In this document: piece after piece, positions 16,408 through 26,153 of the stretch
Numbering within the stretch: position 1 is the first letter of the stretch
Layout of the letters: every line of letters starts with the position of its first letter
Assembly: GCA_964351775.1 (NCBI GenBank)
Contig: CAYGPQ010000006.1
Location: 1-64,000 of the forward strand
DNA length: 64,000 bases
Direction of reading: 5' to 3'
Source: Kordia sp964351775
Lineage (GTDB): Bacteria > Bacteroidota > Bacteroidia > Flavobacteriales > Flavobacteriaceae
Made by a program: the position numbers and the translations under genes
The notes under the pieces: model-generated
Told to the model about the DNA's origin: nothing
Seen by the model: only the letters and a program-made list of their open reading frames with translations
The model's database searches: none

Positions 16408-18813
16408 CTAATTTCTAAGCGGCTTGCCCGTCTTCAACATGTGCTGAATACGTTCTAAGGTTTTTCGTTCTGTACATAAACTCAAAAACGCTTCACGTTC
16501 AAGATCTAGTAAGTAATCTTCAGTAACCAATGTTGGTTCGGATAAATCGCCACCAGCCATTACATACGCAAGTTTGTTAGCAATTTTATGATCGTGTTCA
16601 CTGATATATTTACTCGCTTCCATAGCATCCGTTCCAACTAAGAACATTCCTAAGGCTTGTTTTCCAAGTACTTTTACATCTGTTCTACGTGCAGGTTGTG
16701 TGTATCCAGATTCTGCCATGAGTTTCGCATGCGCTTTTGCTGTCGCGATTTGACGATCTTTATTCACAACGACCACATCTTTACCTTTTTGTAAAATTCC
16801 CATATCGAATGCTTCATAAGCAGACGTTGCTACTTTTGCCATTCCGATGGTTAGGAAATATTCTTGCAATACGTTTAATTCTACATCACCTTTTCTGAAT
16901 GTGTCCGAAGCTCTCAACGCCATTTCTTTGGATCCACCACCACCTGGAATTACTCCCACGCCAAATTCAACCAATCCAATATACGTTTCCGCTGCAGCGA
17001 CTACTTTGTCAGCGTGCATAGAAAGTTCACATCCGCCACCAAGTGTCATCCCGTGTGGAGCAACTACTACAGGAATAGAGGAGTAGCGCGCACGCATCAT
17101 GGTGTTTTGGAACATTTTGATGGCTAGGTTTAACTCATCATATTCTTGCTCGACAGCCATCATGAAAATCATTCCGATATTGGCTCCTACAGAGAAATTA
17201 GCCGCTTGATTTCCAATGACTAATCCTTGAAAATCTGTTTCTGCTAAGTCAATTGCTTTGTTAATTCCTTGTAAAACGCCACCACCAATAGTGTTCATTT
17301 TCGATTGGAATTCTAAGTTTAAGATTCCATCGCCTAAGTCTTCGATTACAGCCTCACTGTTTTTCCAAACTTCATTCGATTTGCGAATGTTATCTAGAAT
17401 GATGAAGGCATCCTGACCAGGTTTTTTAGTTTGTGCTTTCGCTGGAATATCATAATAATACGTTGCGCCGTTTTTTACTGTATAGAATTTTGTTTCTCCA
17501 GCAGCAACCATTTCTATTACCCAAGCAGCAGGTTCTTTTCCTTCTGCTTTCATGAGTTCAATTCCTTTTTCGATACCGATGGCGTCCCAAATTTCAAACG
17601 GTCCATTTTCCCATCCGAAACCTGCTTTCATGGCATCATCAATTCGGTATAATTCGTCTGAGATTTCAGGAATTCTATTTTGAACATACGCAAACATTGC
17701 TGCGAAATTTTTGCGGTAGAATTCACCCGCTTTATCTTTTCCACCCACTAATACTTTGAAGCGATCAATTGGCTTGTCAATTGTTTTTGTGAGTTCTAAC
17801 GTCGCAAATTTTGCTTTTTGATTACTTCTGTATTCTAATGTATTTAAGTCTAGCGACAGAATTTCAGAGCTTCCATCATCGTTCCTTACTTTTTTATAGA
17901 AACCTTGTCCTGTTTTGCTTCCCAACCATTTGTTTTCCATCATGGTTTCGATGAACGTTGGAAGTTTGAATAAGTCGTGTGCTTCGTCTTCAGGACAGTT
18001 TTTGTAAATTCCGTTCGCAACATGAACCAACGTATCTAATCCAACCACATCAACGGTTCTAAACGTAGCTGATTTTGGACGACCAATTACAGGGCCTGTT
18101 AATTTATCAACTTCTTCAATAGTTAAACCTAATTCTTTTACTTGGTGGAATAAGCTCTGAATTCCGAAGATTCCAATTCTGTTTCCAATAAATGCTGGCG
18201 TATCTTTTGCTAAAACGGATGTTTTTCCTAGGAATTTTTCTCCGTACATCATTAAGAAGTCTGTTACTTCTTGTTTACAATCAGGTCCAGGAACTACTTC
18301 AAATAGTTTTAAATAGCGTGGTGGATTGAAGAAGTGCGTTACGGCGAAATGTTGTTGAAAGTCTTCACTACGACCTTCATTCATGAAGTGAATTGGAATA
18401 CCAGAAGTGTTGGACGTAATTAACGTTCCGGGTTTTCTGTGTTTTTCAATTTGTTCAAATACTTTTTGTTTGATGTCTAATCGTTCTACAACAACTTCAA
18501 TAATCCAGTCAACAGCTGTTATTTTGTGCAAATCATCTTCTAAATTTCCTGTGGAGATTCTATTGGCGAATTTCTGGGAATAGATAGGAGATGGTTTAGA
18601 TTTTAAGGATGCCATAAGATTGTCATTGACCATTCTATTACGCACCACTTTATCAGCAAGCGTTAATCCTTTTGCTTGTTCTTTTTCGGTAAGTTCACGA
18701 GGTACAATATCTAACAGTAATACCTCAACTCCAATATTTGCAAAATGACAGGCAATCCCAGAACCCATGATTCCAGAACCGATGACTGCTATTTTGTTAA
18801 TTGATCGTTTCAT
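16408..18813 (-). CDS. 3-Hydroxyacyl-CoA dehydrogenase / enoyl-CoA hydratase, FadB-like
   Basis: 801 residues from ATG 18813 (KRSINKIAVIG follows at once; the longer frame adds only ten residues). Order of domains: N-terminal NAD-binding Rossmann fold (GSGIMGSGIACHFANIGVEVLLLD motif region), the 3HCDH C-terminal domains (KDTPAFIGNRIG), then a C-terminal crotonase domain (APHGMTLGGGCELSMHAD, FGVGVIPGGGGSKEM). This order is the reverse of E. coli FadB and typical of Bacteroidota and Firmicutes FadN-type enzymes. It catalyses the hydration and second dehydrogenation of beta-oxidation. Confidence 0.9.
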   Translation of the reverse strand: MKRSINKIAVIGSGIMGSGIACHFANIGVEVLLLDIVPRELTEKEQAKGLTLADKVVRNRMVNDNLMASLKSKPSPIYSQKFANRISTGNLEDDLHKITAVDWIIEVVVERLDIKQKVFEQIEKHRKPGTLITSNTSGIPIHFMNEGRSEDFQQHFAVTHFFNPPRYLKLFEVVPGPDCKQEVTDFLMMYGEKFLGKTSVLAKDTPAFIGNRIGIFGIQSLFHQVKELGLTIEEVDKLTGPVIGRPKSATFRTVDVVGLDTLVHVANGIYKNCPEDEAHDLFKLPTFIETMMENKWLGSKTGQGFYKKVRNDDGSSEILSLDLNTLEYRSNQKAKFATLELTKTIDKPIDRFKVLVGGKDKAGEFYRKNFAAMFAYVQNRIPEISDELYRIDDAMKAGFGWENGPFEIWDAIGIEKGIELMKAEGKEPAAWVIEMVAAGETKFYTVKNGATYYYDIPAKAQTKKPGQDAFIILDNIRKSNEVWKNSEAVIEDLGDGILNLEFQSKMNTIGGGVLQGINKAIDLAETDFQGLVIGNQAANFSVGANIGMIFMMAVEQEYDELNLAIKMFQNTMMRARYSSIPVVVAPHGMTLGGGCELSMHADKVVAAAETYIGLVEFGVGVIPGGGGSKEMALRASDTFRKGDVELNVLQEYFLTIGMAKVATSAYEAFDMGILQKGKDVVVVNKDRQIATAKAHAKLMAESGYTQPARRTDVKVLGKQALGMFLVGTDAMEASKYISEHDHKIANKLAYVMAGGDLSEPTLVTEDYLLDLEREAFLSLCTERKTLERIQHMLKTGKPLRN

Positions 18814-18889
18814 CTTTTTTTCAATTTTTAATTTGTTAGCCAAAATTTACTTTGTAATGAATTAAGTAGATTTTTGAATGATTTTATGG

Positions 18890-19357
18890 TTATTTGGTAT
18901 GCTCTAAAGTTACTTCCATATCGGAAGGATAGATTTTTTTATTGCTGATGAGTTCCAGAATGACTTCTGATACTTCATAGAAATTTTTTAGTTTTTCTTC
19001 ACTAATATTTGCTCTAATCGCGTCGTTAAAACGCAATACCGTTGTTTTAGAAACGGCACGCATTTCTCTTCCGAAATCGGTTAGACATATTAATACACTA
19101 CGTCCATCTTTTGGGTTTTTTTTACGGTAGATGAGTCCTTTTTCTTCCATACCTTTTAAGGTGCGAGAAAGGCTTGTGGCTTCCATGCCCATTTTTGGAC
19201 CTAATGTGGTTGATGGTGTTCCTTCTTCTTGATCAATACTCAATAATGTGAAACCAGTTGCCATGGTGCTGCCAAATTTTCCAGCCTCTTCATTGTACAT
19301 TTTGGAGATGGCTTGCCAAGTGGCTCTCATTACGTGATCTATCGTTTTTTCTTTCAT
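18890..19357 (-). CDS. MarR-family regulator of the beta-oxidation operon
   Basis: 155 residues with a winged helix: helix-turn-helix in LGPKMGMEATSLSRTLKGMEEKGLI and wing YRKKNPKDGRSVLICLTDFGRE. It is the first gene of the co-directional fadB-fadA-acyl-CoA dehydrogenase block (76 bp to the next ATG), which argues that it controls that block, probably with acyl-CoA or fatty acid as inducer (inference from position). A 20-bp palindrome lies 33 bp upstream of its start. Confidence 0.85.
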   Translation of the reverse strand: MKEKTIDHVMRATWQAISKMYNEEAGKFGSTMATGFTLLSIDQEEGTPSTTLGPKMGMEATSLSRTLKGMEEKGLIYRKKNPKDGRSVLICLTDFGREMRAVSKTTVLRFNDAIRANISEEKLKNFYEVSEVILELISNKKIYPSDMEVTLEHTK

Positions 19358-19389
19358 ATAGTTGTTTGGTCTTCAAATATATGAAAAAT

Positions 19390-19409
19390 TTATTATGCAC
19401 GCATAGTAA
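19390..19409. promoter_or_regulatory. Palindrome upstream of marR, probable MarR operator
   Basis: TTATTATGC-AC-GCATAGTAA, 8 of 9 arm positions complementary. It lies next to CAAATATA (19374-19381), the complement of a TATATTTG -7 element for marR, so binding there would block transcription. Confidence 0.55.
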
Positions 19410-19523
19410 AAAAGAAAATAATTTTATGAATTTGCTAAAAAATTAGCAGACGGTGTAGGAGTAATGCAAAAAATCTGCGTGTTATCGAGAATTTAGCAGA
19501 ATTTTTGTGAGGTAGTAAGTTAT

Positions 19524-19557
19524 AAAAAAAACCGTTCAAGAAGCTTGAACGGTTTTG
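19524..19557 (-). terminator. Terminator of the acyl-CoA ligase gene (bidirectional shape)
   Basis: Perfect stem CCGTTCAAG / CTTGAACGG with A-run before and T-run after, 4 bp past the ligase stop; separates ligase from marR. Confidence 0.8.
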
Positions 19558-19560
19558 ATT

Positions 19561-21336
19561 TTATGCACGATCGTATATTTTTTCGCAGTAGTCTTTGTAA
19601 ATTTCTTTGATGACTTTTCGCTTCATTTTCATCGTTGGTGTTAGTTCGCCACCATCAATAGACCAAACTTTTGGAATGAGTTCAAAGCGTTTGATTTGTT
19701 CCCACTTTCCGAAGTTTTCGTTGGCTTCATCTACTTCTTTTTGAATCCGTGAAATGATTTCTTCCGAAGCACATATTTCTTTTTCAGAAGTTCCGATGTT
19801 TTTCTTTTTCTTTTCAATCCAACCTTTTATAAATTCAAAATTAGGTTGAATTAACGCAGCGGGCATTTTTTCGCCTTCACCAATCACCATAATTTGTTCG
19901 ATGAATCGCGATTCTTTGAATTTGTTTTCAATTAAGGCAGGAATTACATATTTTCCACCAGAGGTTTTAAACATATCTTTTTTACGATCCGTGATTTTTA
20001 AGAAACCATCGTCGCTGACTTCACCAATATCTCCTGTATGAAAATATCCGTCAGACATGACACTTGCCGTTTTTTCAGGATCTTTATAATATCCTTGCAT
20101 AACGTTTGGACCTTTGACTAAGATTTCTCCGTCACTTGCAATTTTCACTTCTACATTATCAATGACGCGTCCTACAGTTCCCACTCTAAATCCGCCACCG
20201 CGTACATCATTTACTGTGACAACAGGCGATGTTTCTGTCAATCCGTAACCTTCCATGATTGGAATTCCAGCCGCGGCAAAAACACGTGTTAAACGCGCTT
20301 GTAGTGGCGCACTTCCAGAAACCATCAGTTCAAGATTTCCGCCTAAACCTTCTTGCCATTTGCTAAAAATTAATTTTCGAGCAATTTTAAGTTGCATTTC
20401 ATACCACCAACCGTTTTGTTTGTATGGTTTGTATTTTAGACCGAGTTCTATTGCCCAGAAGAATAGTTTCTTTTTTATTCCTGTTAAGTCAGCTCCTTTT
20501 GCATAAATTTTGTCATATACTTTTTCGTATAAACGAGGAACAGCCGTCATTACATTTGGCTTCACTTCTTTTAAGTTATCACTGATTTTTTCAATAGATT
20601 CCGCAAAGAAAATTTCAATTCCACAATATTGATATAGGTACAAAATCATGCGTTCAAATACATGACATACAGGTAAAAAACTTAACGCTCTAGCTTGACC
20701 TATGTGTAGTGGAACTCGTTTCTGACTGTCTAATACATTAGAAACCAAGTTACTATGTGATAGCATGACACCTTTTGGTTGTCCAGTAGTTCCTGAAGTA
20801 TATATTAAAGTCGCTAAATCTGCAGGCGTTACGGCATCTTTTCTAGCTTGTAATTCGTCATTATTACTGGTATCTTCTCCAGATTCTTTCACTTTTGACC
20901 AATTGGTTTCACCAGTGATTTCATCAAATGTATATATGCCTTTTAGTTGGGTATTTCCTTTAATAGCGTTTAGCTTTTCAACAATTTCAGCATCCGAAGC
21001 AAAACAGTAAATAGATCCAGAATGATTTAAGATATATTCATAATCTTCTTGTGAAATTGTAGGGTAAATAGGGACATTTTGCGCACCAGTTTGCAAAATT
21101 CCTATATCCATAATGTTCCATTCCGTTCTGTTGGTCGATGATATTACTGCAATTTTATCATTTGGTTGCACACCTAAACGCAATAAACCTCGACTAATAG
21201 CATTTGCTTGATCTATATATTCTTGTGTGGATGTAGAAGTCCATTGTCCATTAACGAAAGAAGTTAATGATTTTGCTAAGGGATAATTTTCTAGTTGATA
21301 ATAAGGAAAATCAAAAAGGCGGGTTACATTCATCAT
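19561..21336 (-). CDS. Long-chain fatty acid-CoA ligase
   Basis: 591 residues of the AMP-forming ligase family. Motifs: LIYTSGTTGQPKGVMLSHSN (P-loop), GYGLTETSP, YFHTGDIGEVSDDGFLKITDRKKD and the late catalytic Lys in GGELTPTMKMKRK. It activates fatty acids to acyl-CoA for the beta-oxidation enzymes encoded downstream, but a terminator at 19524 makes it its own transcript. Two ATG codons start the frame (21336 and 21333); either is possible. Confidence 0.9.
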   Translation of the reverse strand: MMNVTRLFDFPYYQLENYPLAKSLTSFVNGQWTSTSTQEYIDQANAISRGLLRLGVQPNDKIAVISSTNRTEWNIMDIGILQTGAQNVPIYPTISQEDYEYILNHSGSIYCFASDAEIVEKLNAIKGNTQLKGIYTFDEITGETNWSKVKESGEDTSNNDELQARKDAVTPADLATLIYTSGTTGQPKGVMLSHSNLVSNVLDSQKRVPLHIGQARALSFLPVCHVFERMILYLYQYCGIEIFFAESIEKISDNLKEVKPNVMTAVPRLYEKVYDKIYAKGADLTGIKKKLFFWAIELGLKYKPYKQNGWWYEMQLKIARKLIFSKWQEGLGGNLELMVSGSAPLQARLTRVFAAAGIPIMEGYGLTETSPVVTVNDVRGGGFRVGTVGRVIDNVEVKIASDGEILVKGPNVMQGYYKDPEKTASVMSDGYFHTGDIGEVSDDGFLKITDRKKDMFKTSGGKYVIPALIENKFKESRFIEQIMVIGEGEKMPAALIQPNFEFIKGWIEKKKKNIGTSEKEICASEEIISRIQKEVDEANENFGKWEQIKRFELIPKVWSIDGGELTPTMKMKRKVIKEIYKDYCEKIYDRA

Positions 21337-21440
21337 TCTCTGATTTGGTTTTTGTATGAAATTGCAAAATAGGAAAATAGTTGACCATTTTCAAAGGGAA
21401 TGTTAAAAAAGCACACATTTTTATGAGAAATTTATAATTC

Positions 21441-21457
21441 ACTATCAGTTAGATAGT
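21441..21457. promoter_or_regulatory. Inverted repeat upstream of acyl-CoA ligase
   Basis: ACTATC-5 bp-GATAGT, about 105 bp upstream of the ligase ATG. Could be an operator; the sequence differs from the marR palindrome. Confidence 0.25.
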
Positions 21458-21490
21458 AATTTAGCTTTTCCATGATGAATTATGCACAAT

Positions 21491-21523
21491 AAAAAAGACC
21501 TGCTTTTCGGCAAGTCTTTTTTT
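21491..21523 (-). terminator. Terminator of purL
   Basis: Minus strand hairpin AAAGACTTGC / GCAGGTCTTT with loop CGAAAA and T-run, 25 bp past the purL stop. Confidence 0.75.
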
Positions 21524-21547
21524 ATATTTTTTGGTTGATAATTTTAC

Positions 21548-24500
21548 TTATTTTTTCGCTTCAATCCACTTTCTTGCATTCACAAACGCTTCCAACCAAG
21601 GCGAAACTTCATCTTTTCGTCCTGCTGGATAATTTGCCCAATTCCATTGGAATGTAGAACGTTCAATATGTGGCATCGTAACCAAATGTCTTCCGGTTAC
21701 ATCACATAACATGGCTGTATTAAAGTCTGATCCGTTAGGGTTTGAAGGATAACTTTCATAACCGTATTTGGCAACAATATTATAATCTGTTTCCGAAAGT
21801 GGCAAATCAAACTTTCCTTCTCCGTGACTGATCCAAACACCTAAAGTTGTGCCTGCCAAGGTAGAAAGCATGACTGAATCATTCTCTTGAATCTTCACAG
21901 AAGTAAACGCGCTTTCGTGTTTTTGCGAATCGTTATACGTCATTTTTCCATGTGTTTCATGCTCCGGATTGATAACTTCCAATTCCATAAACAATTGACA
22001 ACCATTACAAATTCCAACTGAAAGTGTATCTTCTCGCTTAAAGAAATTTTTCAAGGCTGTATTTGCTTTCTCATTATACAAAAATGCGCCTGCCCAACCT
22101 TTTGCCGAACCTAACACATCCGAATTCGAAAACCCGCCAACAGCGCCAATAAACTGAATATCTTCCAAGGTTTCACGCCCCGAAATCAAATCAGTCATGT
22201 GTACATCTTTTACATCAAAACCAGCCAAATACATCGCGTTTGCCATTTCGCGTTCAGAGTTTGAACCTTTTTCACGAATGATGGCGGCTTTTGGCTTCTC
22301 GACTGCGCTCGAAGTGACACTTTCTAATTTGCCAGTGAAATGTGTTGGAAATGTATATGTTAACGGTTGATTCTTAAAGTTTTCGTATCGCGCTTGCGCT
22401 AGATTGTTCGCGGTTTGTTTTTGATCGAGTAGGAACGAGGTTTTATACCAAGTACCTCTCGTTTCATTTACATCAAACGTGAAATTTTGATCGTTATTTT
22501 TAATGTTGACAGTTGCCGTATTCGTTACATTTCCAATATTGAAAAATTCAATCTTGTTCGATTTCAACGTTTCTTCGACACTTTCATCAGCTTGAAAAAC
22601 GATTCCTGCATTTTCAGAAAATAATACTTTGATGGAATCTTCTTCTCCTATACTTGAAATATCTAGGTCTGCGCCTAAATCAACTTCGGCAAAGCACAAT
22701 TCTAACAATGTTGTGATCAATCCGCCAGAAGCGACATCGTGTCCAGCGATAATTTTATCGTCTTTTATTAAATTTTGAATCGTATTAAAAACCGTTTTTA
22801 CATACGCCGCATTTTGAACATTTGGCGCTTCGTTTCCAATCGTATTTAATACCTGATTGAACGAACTTCCACCCAATTTAAAATCGTCTTGAGAAATGTT
22901 GATGTAATAGATATTTCCACCATTTTGTTGTAAAACAGGTTCTACAACTTTCGTAATTTCACTGCAATTTCCTGCCGCAGAAACAATCACCGTTCCCGGA
23001 GAAATCACTTCGTCATCACCATATTTTTGCTTCATTGATAAGGAATCTTTCCCTGTTGGAACATTGATTCCCAAATCGATTGCAAATTCTGAAATTGCTT
23101 TTACAGCTTCGTATAATCGTGCATCTTCACCTTCGTTTTTACATGGCCACATCCAGTTAGCAGATAATGAAACACTTTGTAAATTATCTTTTAATGGCGC
23201 CCAAATAATATTGGTCAACGCTTCTGTGATCGAATTTCGACTTCCAGCCACCGGATTGATCAATCCAGCAATAGGCGAATGTCCAATAGACGTTGCAATT
23301 CCTTCTTTTCCGTTATAATCGAGTGCCATGACACCCACATTATTCAATGGAATTTGTAATGCGCCTACACATTGTTGTTTGGCAACTTTTCCACCAACAC
23401 AACGGTCTACTTTATTTGTTAACCAGTCTTTACAAGCAACCGCTTCCAGCTGTAATACTTGGTTGAGGTAGATGTGTACATTTTTAGTTTTATATCGTGA
23501 ATTTTTATAATTACGTTCAATCGTCACATCATTCATGATGGTTTTCGGAGAACTTCCAAACATATCACTTAATGCTAAATCCATTGGTTTGTCGCCTGTA
23601 CTTTTCGATTCAAATGTAAAACGATCGTCGCCAGTAACATCTCCAACTGTATACATTGGTGAACGTTCACGCTCTGCAATTTTCTGAAGTGTTTCTATGT
23701 GTTTTTCGGCAATCACCAATCCCATGCGTTCTTGCGATTCGTTTCCGATGATTTCTTTCGCGGAAAGTGTCGGATCGCCCACAGGCAATTTGTCTAAATC
23801 AATTTTACCGCCAGTTTCTTCTACTAATTCCGACAAGCAGTTTAAATGTCCGCCAGGCCCATGATCGTGAATGGAAACGATGTAATTTTCTTTACTTTCC
23901 ACCATGCCACGAATAGCGTTTGCCGCCCGTTTTTGCATTTCAGGATTCGAACGTTGTACTGCATTTAATTCAATTCCTGTGGAGAACGCGCCTGTATCTG
24001 CGGAAGAAACGGCAGCACCGCCCATTCCAATTCGGTAATTTTCACCACCAAGAATTACGATTTTATCGCCTTCTTTTGGCGCTTTTTTGATCGCTTGAGA
24101 AGCTTTTCCATAGCCAATTCCGCCAGCTTGCATGATGACTTTGTCATACCCTAATTTTCGAGCTTTTGCCGAACTTGAAGCATCATTTTCTTCGTGTACA
24201 AACGTTAATACAGAACCACAAATTAACGGTTGTCCAAATTTGTTTCCAAAGTCAGAAGCACCATTTGAAGCTTTGATTAAAATGTCAACTGGTGTTTGAT
24301 ACAACCAATCTCTAGCTTTAAACTTTTCTTCCCAATATCTTTTTTGTTCTAAACGTGAATAGGAAGTCATATATACAGCCGTTCCAGCTAATGGTAATGA
24401 ACCTTGTCCGCCAGCTAATCGGTCTCTAATTTCTCCTCCAGAACCAGTTGCCGCACCATTGAAAGGTTCTACGGTAGTTGGGAAATTGTGTGTTTCCGCT

Positions 24501-25234
24501 TTCAGCGAGATGACAGATTCAAATTCTTCAACACCATAAAAATCTGGCTTATCTGCTGTTTTTGGTGCAAATTGCGTCACTTTTGGCCCTTTTATGAATG
24601 CTACGTTGTCTTTATAGGCAGAAACAATATCGTTTGGATGTTGTTTGGAGGTTTCTTTGATGAGTTTGAATAATGACGTTGGTTTTTCTTCGCCGTCAAT
24701 GACGAATGTTCCGTTGAATATTTTATGTCGGCAGTGTTCTGAATTGACTTGCGAGAAGCCAAATACTTCGGAATCAGTTAATTTTCGACCTATTTTTTCA
24801 ACAAGTTGTTCTAAGTATTCAATTTCTTCAACATTTAACGCCAAACCTTCTTGTTCATTATATGCGGCAATATCTTCAATGTCTAAAATTGCTTCTGGTT
24901 CAACATCAATGGTAAATGTATCTTGGTGTAATCCGTTGAATTTTTGAGAAATCATTGGATCGAACTCTGTAAAATCTTCAGCCACTGCTTTAAATTCTTC
25001 AATTCGGATGATACCTTTAATTCCCATATTTTGGGTAATTTCTACGGCATTTGTACTCCAAGGTGTAATCATTGCGGCTCTAGGACCAACAAAAAAAGCA
25101 TCTAATGATGCTTGTGCTAGTTTCGATGCGTTGCCAAAAAGCCAGTTGAGTTTTGCAACGTTTTCTGTTGATAATTCTTTTACTGTTTGTACAGCAAACA
25201 CTTTGCTGTGCGCGTTTCCAAAGAAATGAATCAT
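21548..25234 (-). CDS. purL: Phosphoribosylformylglycinamidine synthase (FGAM synthase)
   Basis: 1228 residues, the long single-chain PurL. An N-terminal PurS-like part is followed by two AIRS-type ATP-binding halves (LKAETHNFPTTVEPFNGAATGSGGEIRDR; VPTGKDSLSMKQKY). The C-terminal glutaminase domain has nucleophile Cys in GICNGCQLF and the His of VTMPHIERS. It catalyses the glutamine-dependent fourth step of de novo purine synthesis. In the linker before the glutaminase domain (about residues 970-985) a short segment SVTSSAVEK is encoded by a REP-like palindrome, see 22296. It is monocistronic. Confidence 0.95.
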   Translation of the reverse strand: MIHFFGNAHSKVFAVQTVKELSTENVAKLNWLFGNASKLAQASLDAFFVGPRAAMITPWSTNAVEITQNMGIKGIIRIEEFKAVAEDFTEFDPMISQKFNGLHQDTFTIDVEPEAILDIEDIAAYNEQEGLALNVEEIEYLEQLVEKIGRKLTDSEVFGFSQVNSEHCRHKIFNGTFVIDGEEKPTSLFKLIKETSKQHPNDIVSAYKDNVAFIKGPKVTQFAPKTADKPDFYGVEEFESVISLKAETHNFPTTVEPFNGAATGSGGEIRDRLAGGQGSLPLAGTAVYMTSYSRLEQKRYWEEKFKARDWLYQTPVDILIKASNGASDFGNKFGQPLICGSVLTFVHEENDASSSAKARKLGYDKVIMQAGGIGYGKASQAIKKAPKEGDKIVILGGENYRIGMGGAAVSSADTGAFSTGIELNAVQRSNPEMQKRAANAIRGMVESKENYIVSIHDHGPGGHLNCLSELVEETGGKIDLDKLPVGDPTLSAKEIIGNESQERMGLVIAEKHIETLQKIAERERSPMYTVGDVTGDDRFTFESKSTGDKPMDLALSDMFGSSPKTIMNDVTIERNYKNSRYKTKNVHIYLNQVLQLEAVACKDWLTNKVDRCVGGKVAKQQCVGALQIPLNNVGVMALDYNGKEGIATSIGHSPIAGLINPVAGSRNSITEALTNIIWAPLKDNLQSVSLSANWMWPCKNEGEDARLYEAVKAISEFAIDLGINVPTGKDSLSMKQKYGDDEVISPGTVIVSAAGNCSEITKVVEPVLQQNGGNIYYINISQDDFKLGGSSFNQVLNTIGNEAPNVQNAAYVKTVFNTIQNLIKDDKIIAGHDVASGGLITTLLELCFAEVDLGADLDISSIGEEDSIKVLFSENAGIVFQADESVEETLKSNKIEFFNIGNVTNTATVNIKNNDQNFTFDVNETRGTWYKTSFLLDQKQTANNLAQARYENFKNQPLTYTFPTHFTGKLESVTSSAVEKPKAAIIREKGSNSEREMANAMYLAGFDVKDVHMTDLISGRETLEDIQFIGAVGGFSNSDVLGSAKGWAGAFLYNEKANTALKNFFKREDTLSVGICNGCQLFMELEVINPEHETHGKMTYNDSQKHESAFTSVKIQENDSVMLSTLAGTTLGVWISHGEGKFDLPLSETDYNIVAKYGYESYPSNPNGSDFNTAMLCDVTGRHLVTMPHIERSTFQWNWANYPAGRKDEVSPWLEAFVNARKWIEAKK
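22296..22320. repeat. REP-like palindrome inside purL
   Basis: TTCTCGACTGCGCTCGAAGTGACAC-type sequence, nearly identical to the intergenic copy at 25382-25405. It is in frame with purL and encodes the linker residues before the glutaminase domain. Confidence 0.6.
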
Positions 25235-25381
25235 TATGTAGTTGTTTGTGTTGTTGTTTTTAAAAGTGCAAATTTAATCTATTTAGCGATAATTCAACTC
25301 AAAATTGATCGTATAATTTAGGAGTTATTCACGAGGTTTTGAACAGGCTAGATTGGTTAGACTTTCTTGGACAAGTTAGCA

Positions 25382-25490
25382 TCTCGACTGCGCTCGATGT
25401 GACACGTTAAATTTTTAGACTTGTAGGGTCTTTAGATTATAAAGCGCGTCATTACGAAAGTTTTGGAGAAACTTGTGGCAATCTGTTTTT
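25382..25490. repeat. REP-like elements between purL and the DUF5655 gene
   Basis: First TCTCGACTGCGCTCGATGTG (palindromic centre TCGACTGCGCTCGA), then at 25446-25490 CGTCATTACGAAAG...GGCAATCTG, a widespread bacterial intergenic repeat pattern (CGTCATTGCGA...GCAATCT). No ORF in this gap. Confidence 0.55.
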
Positions 25491-25499
25491 TTAAATCAT

Positions 25500-26042
25500 T
25501 CAATTCGCATTATCATACGCTTCTTTGATCCAATTTTTTACATTTTCAGAAATATCATCAATACTAGATAAACGAATTCTGTGAGTGCACATCGCACTAA
25601 AACTTCCTGAGTTTTCTAGAATGCCTTCCGCTTCTTTGCCTTTTAGATTTAAACCTAAATCAAGTCTTGTTTTGGTAGATGGTTGAATGATCACGAATTG
25701 TTTTTTTCTACGAACACTTACATACGCTTTTTTTGGTGCAAACTCTATATCATTCCCCAAGGTTTCTATGTATGATTTTAGCGTGTCATAGATAAGTTTT
25801 AAAGCTTCCTTTTTTTCATATTGTACACTCACAAAATCAACAGTCTGTGTTTTGTCTTCTTTGGATAAATGGACAATGGTATTTGCAAAACCATGTGTAA
25901 CACCATGTTCCTTTTTGAGAAAGTTAACAGCTTCAGAGTGTTTTGTAAATGTTTTTTCTTTGAGAATCGCTATCCAAGCATCTAATGATTTTCCTGTTTT
26001 TTCAGGCATGTTTGCAATCATGGTTTCGAGTGCTTTGTCCAT
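25500..26042 (-). CDS. DUF4287/DUF5655 domain protein
   Basis: 180 residues. The N-terminal ~55 residues (MPEKTGKSLDAWIAILKEK, KHSEAVNFLKKEHGVTHGFANTIV) match the DUF4287 type helical domain. The C-terminal part (YVSVRRKKQFVIIQPSTKTRLDLGLNLK to the end) matches DUF5655, which often forms the nucleic-acid- or transport-associated tail in Bacteroidota proteins. Cytosolic; no enzyme motif visible. Single gene. Confidence 0.7.
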   Translation of the reverse strand: MDKALETMIANMPEKTGKSLDAWIAILKEKTFTKHSEAVNFLKKEHGVTHGFANTIVHLSKEDKTQTVDFVSVQYEKKEALKLIYDTLKSYIETLGNDIEFAPKKAYVSVRRKKQFVIIQPSTKTRLDLGLNLKGKEAEGILENSGSFSAMCTHRIRLSSIDDISENVKNWIKEAYDNAN

Positions 26043-26153
26043 AATGAGAAGTTTTTAGTGGTTTGAAATGTCAAGATATACATTCTGATGAAAATCAAAA
26101 AAAATATTGAATAGGTTTTTGTATATTACTGACATAAATTTTTAAACAACATA

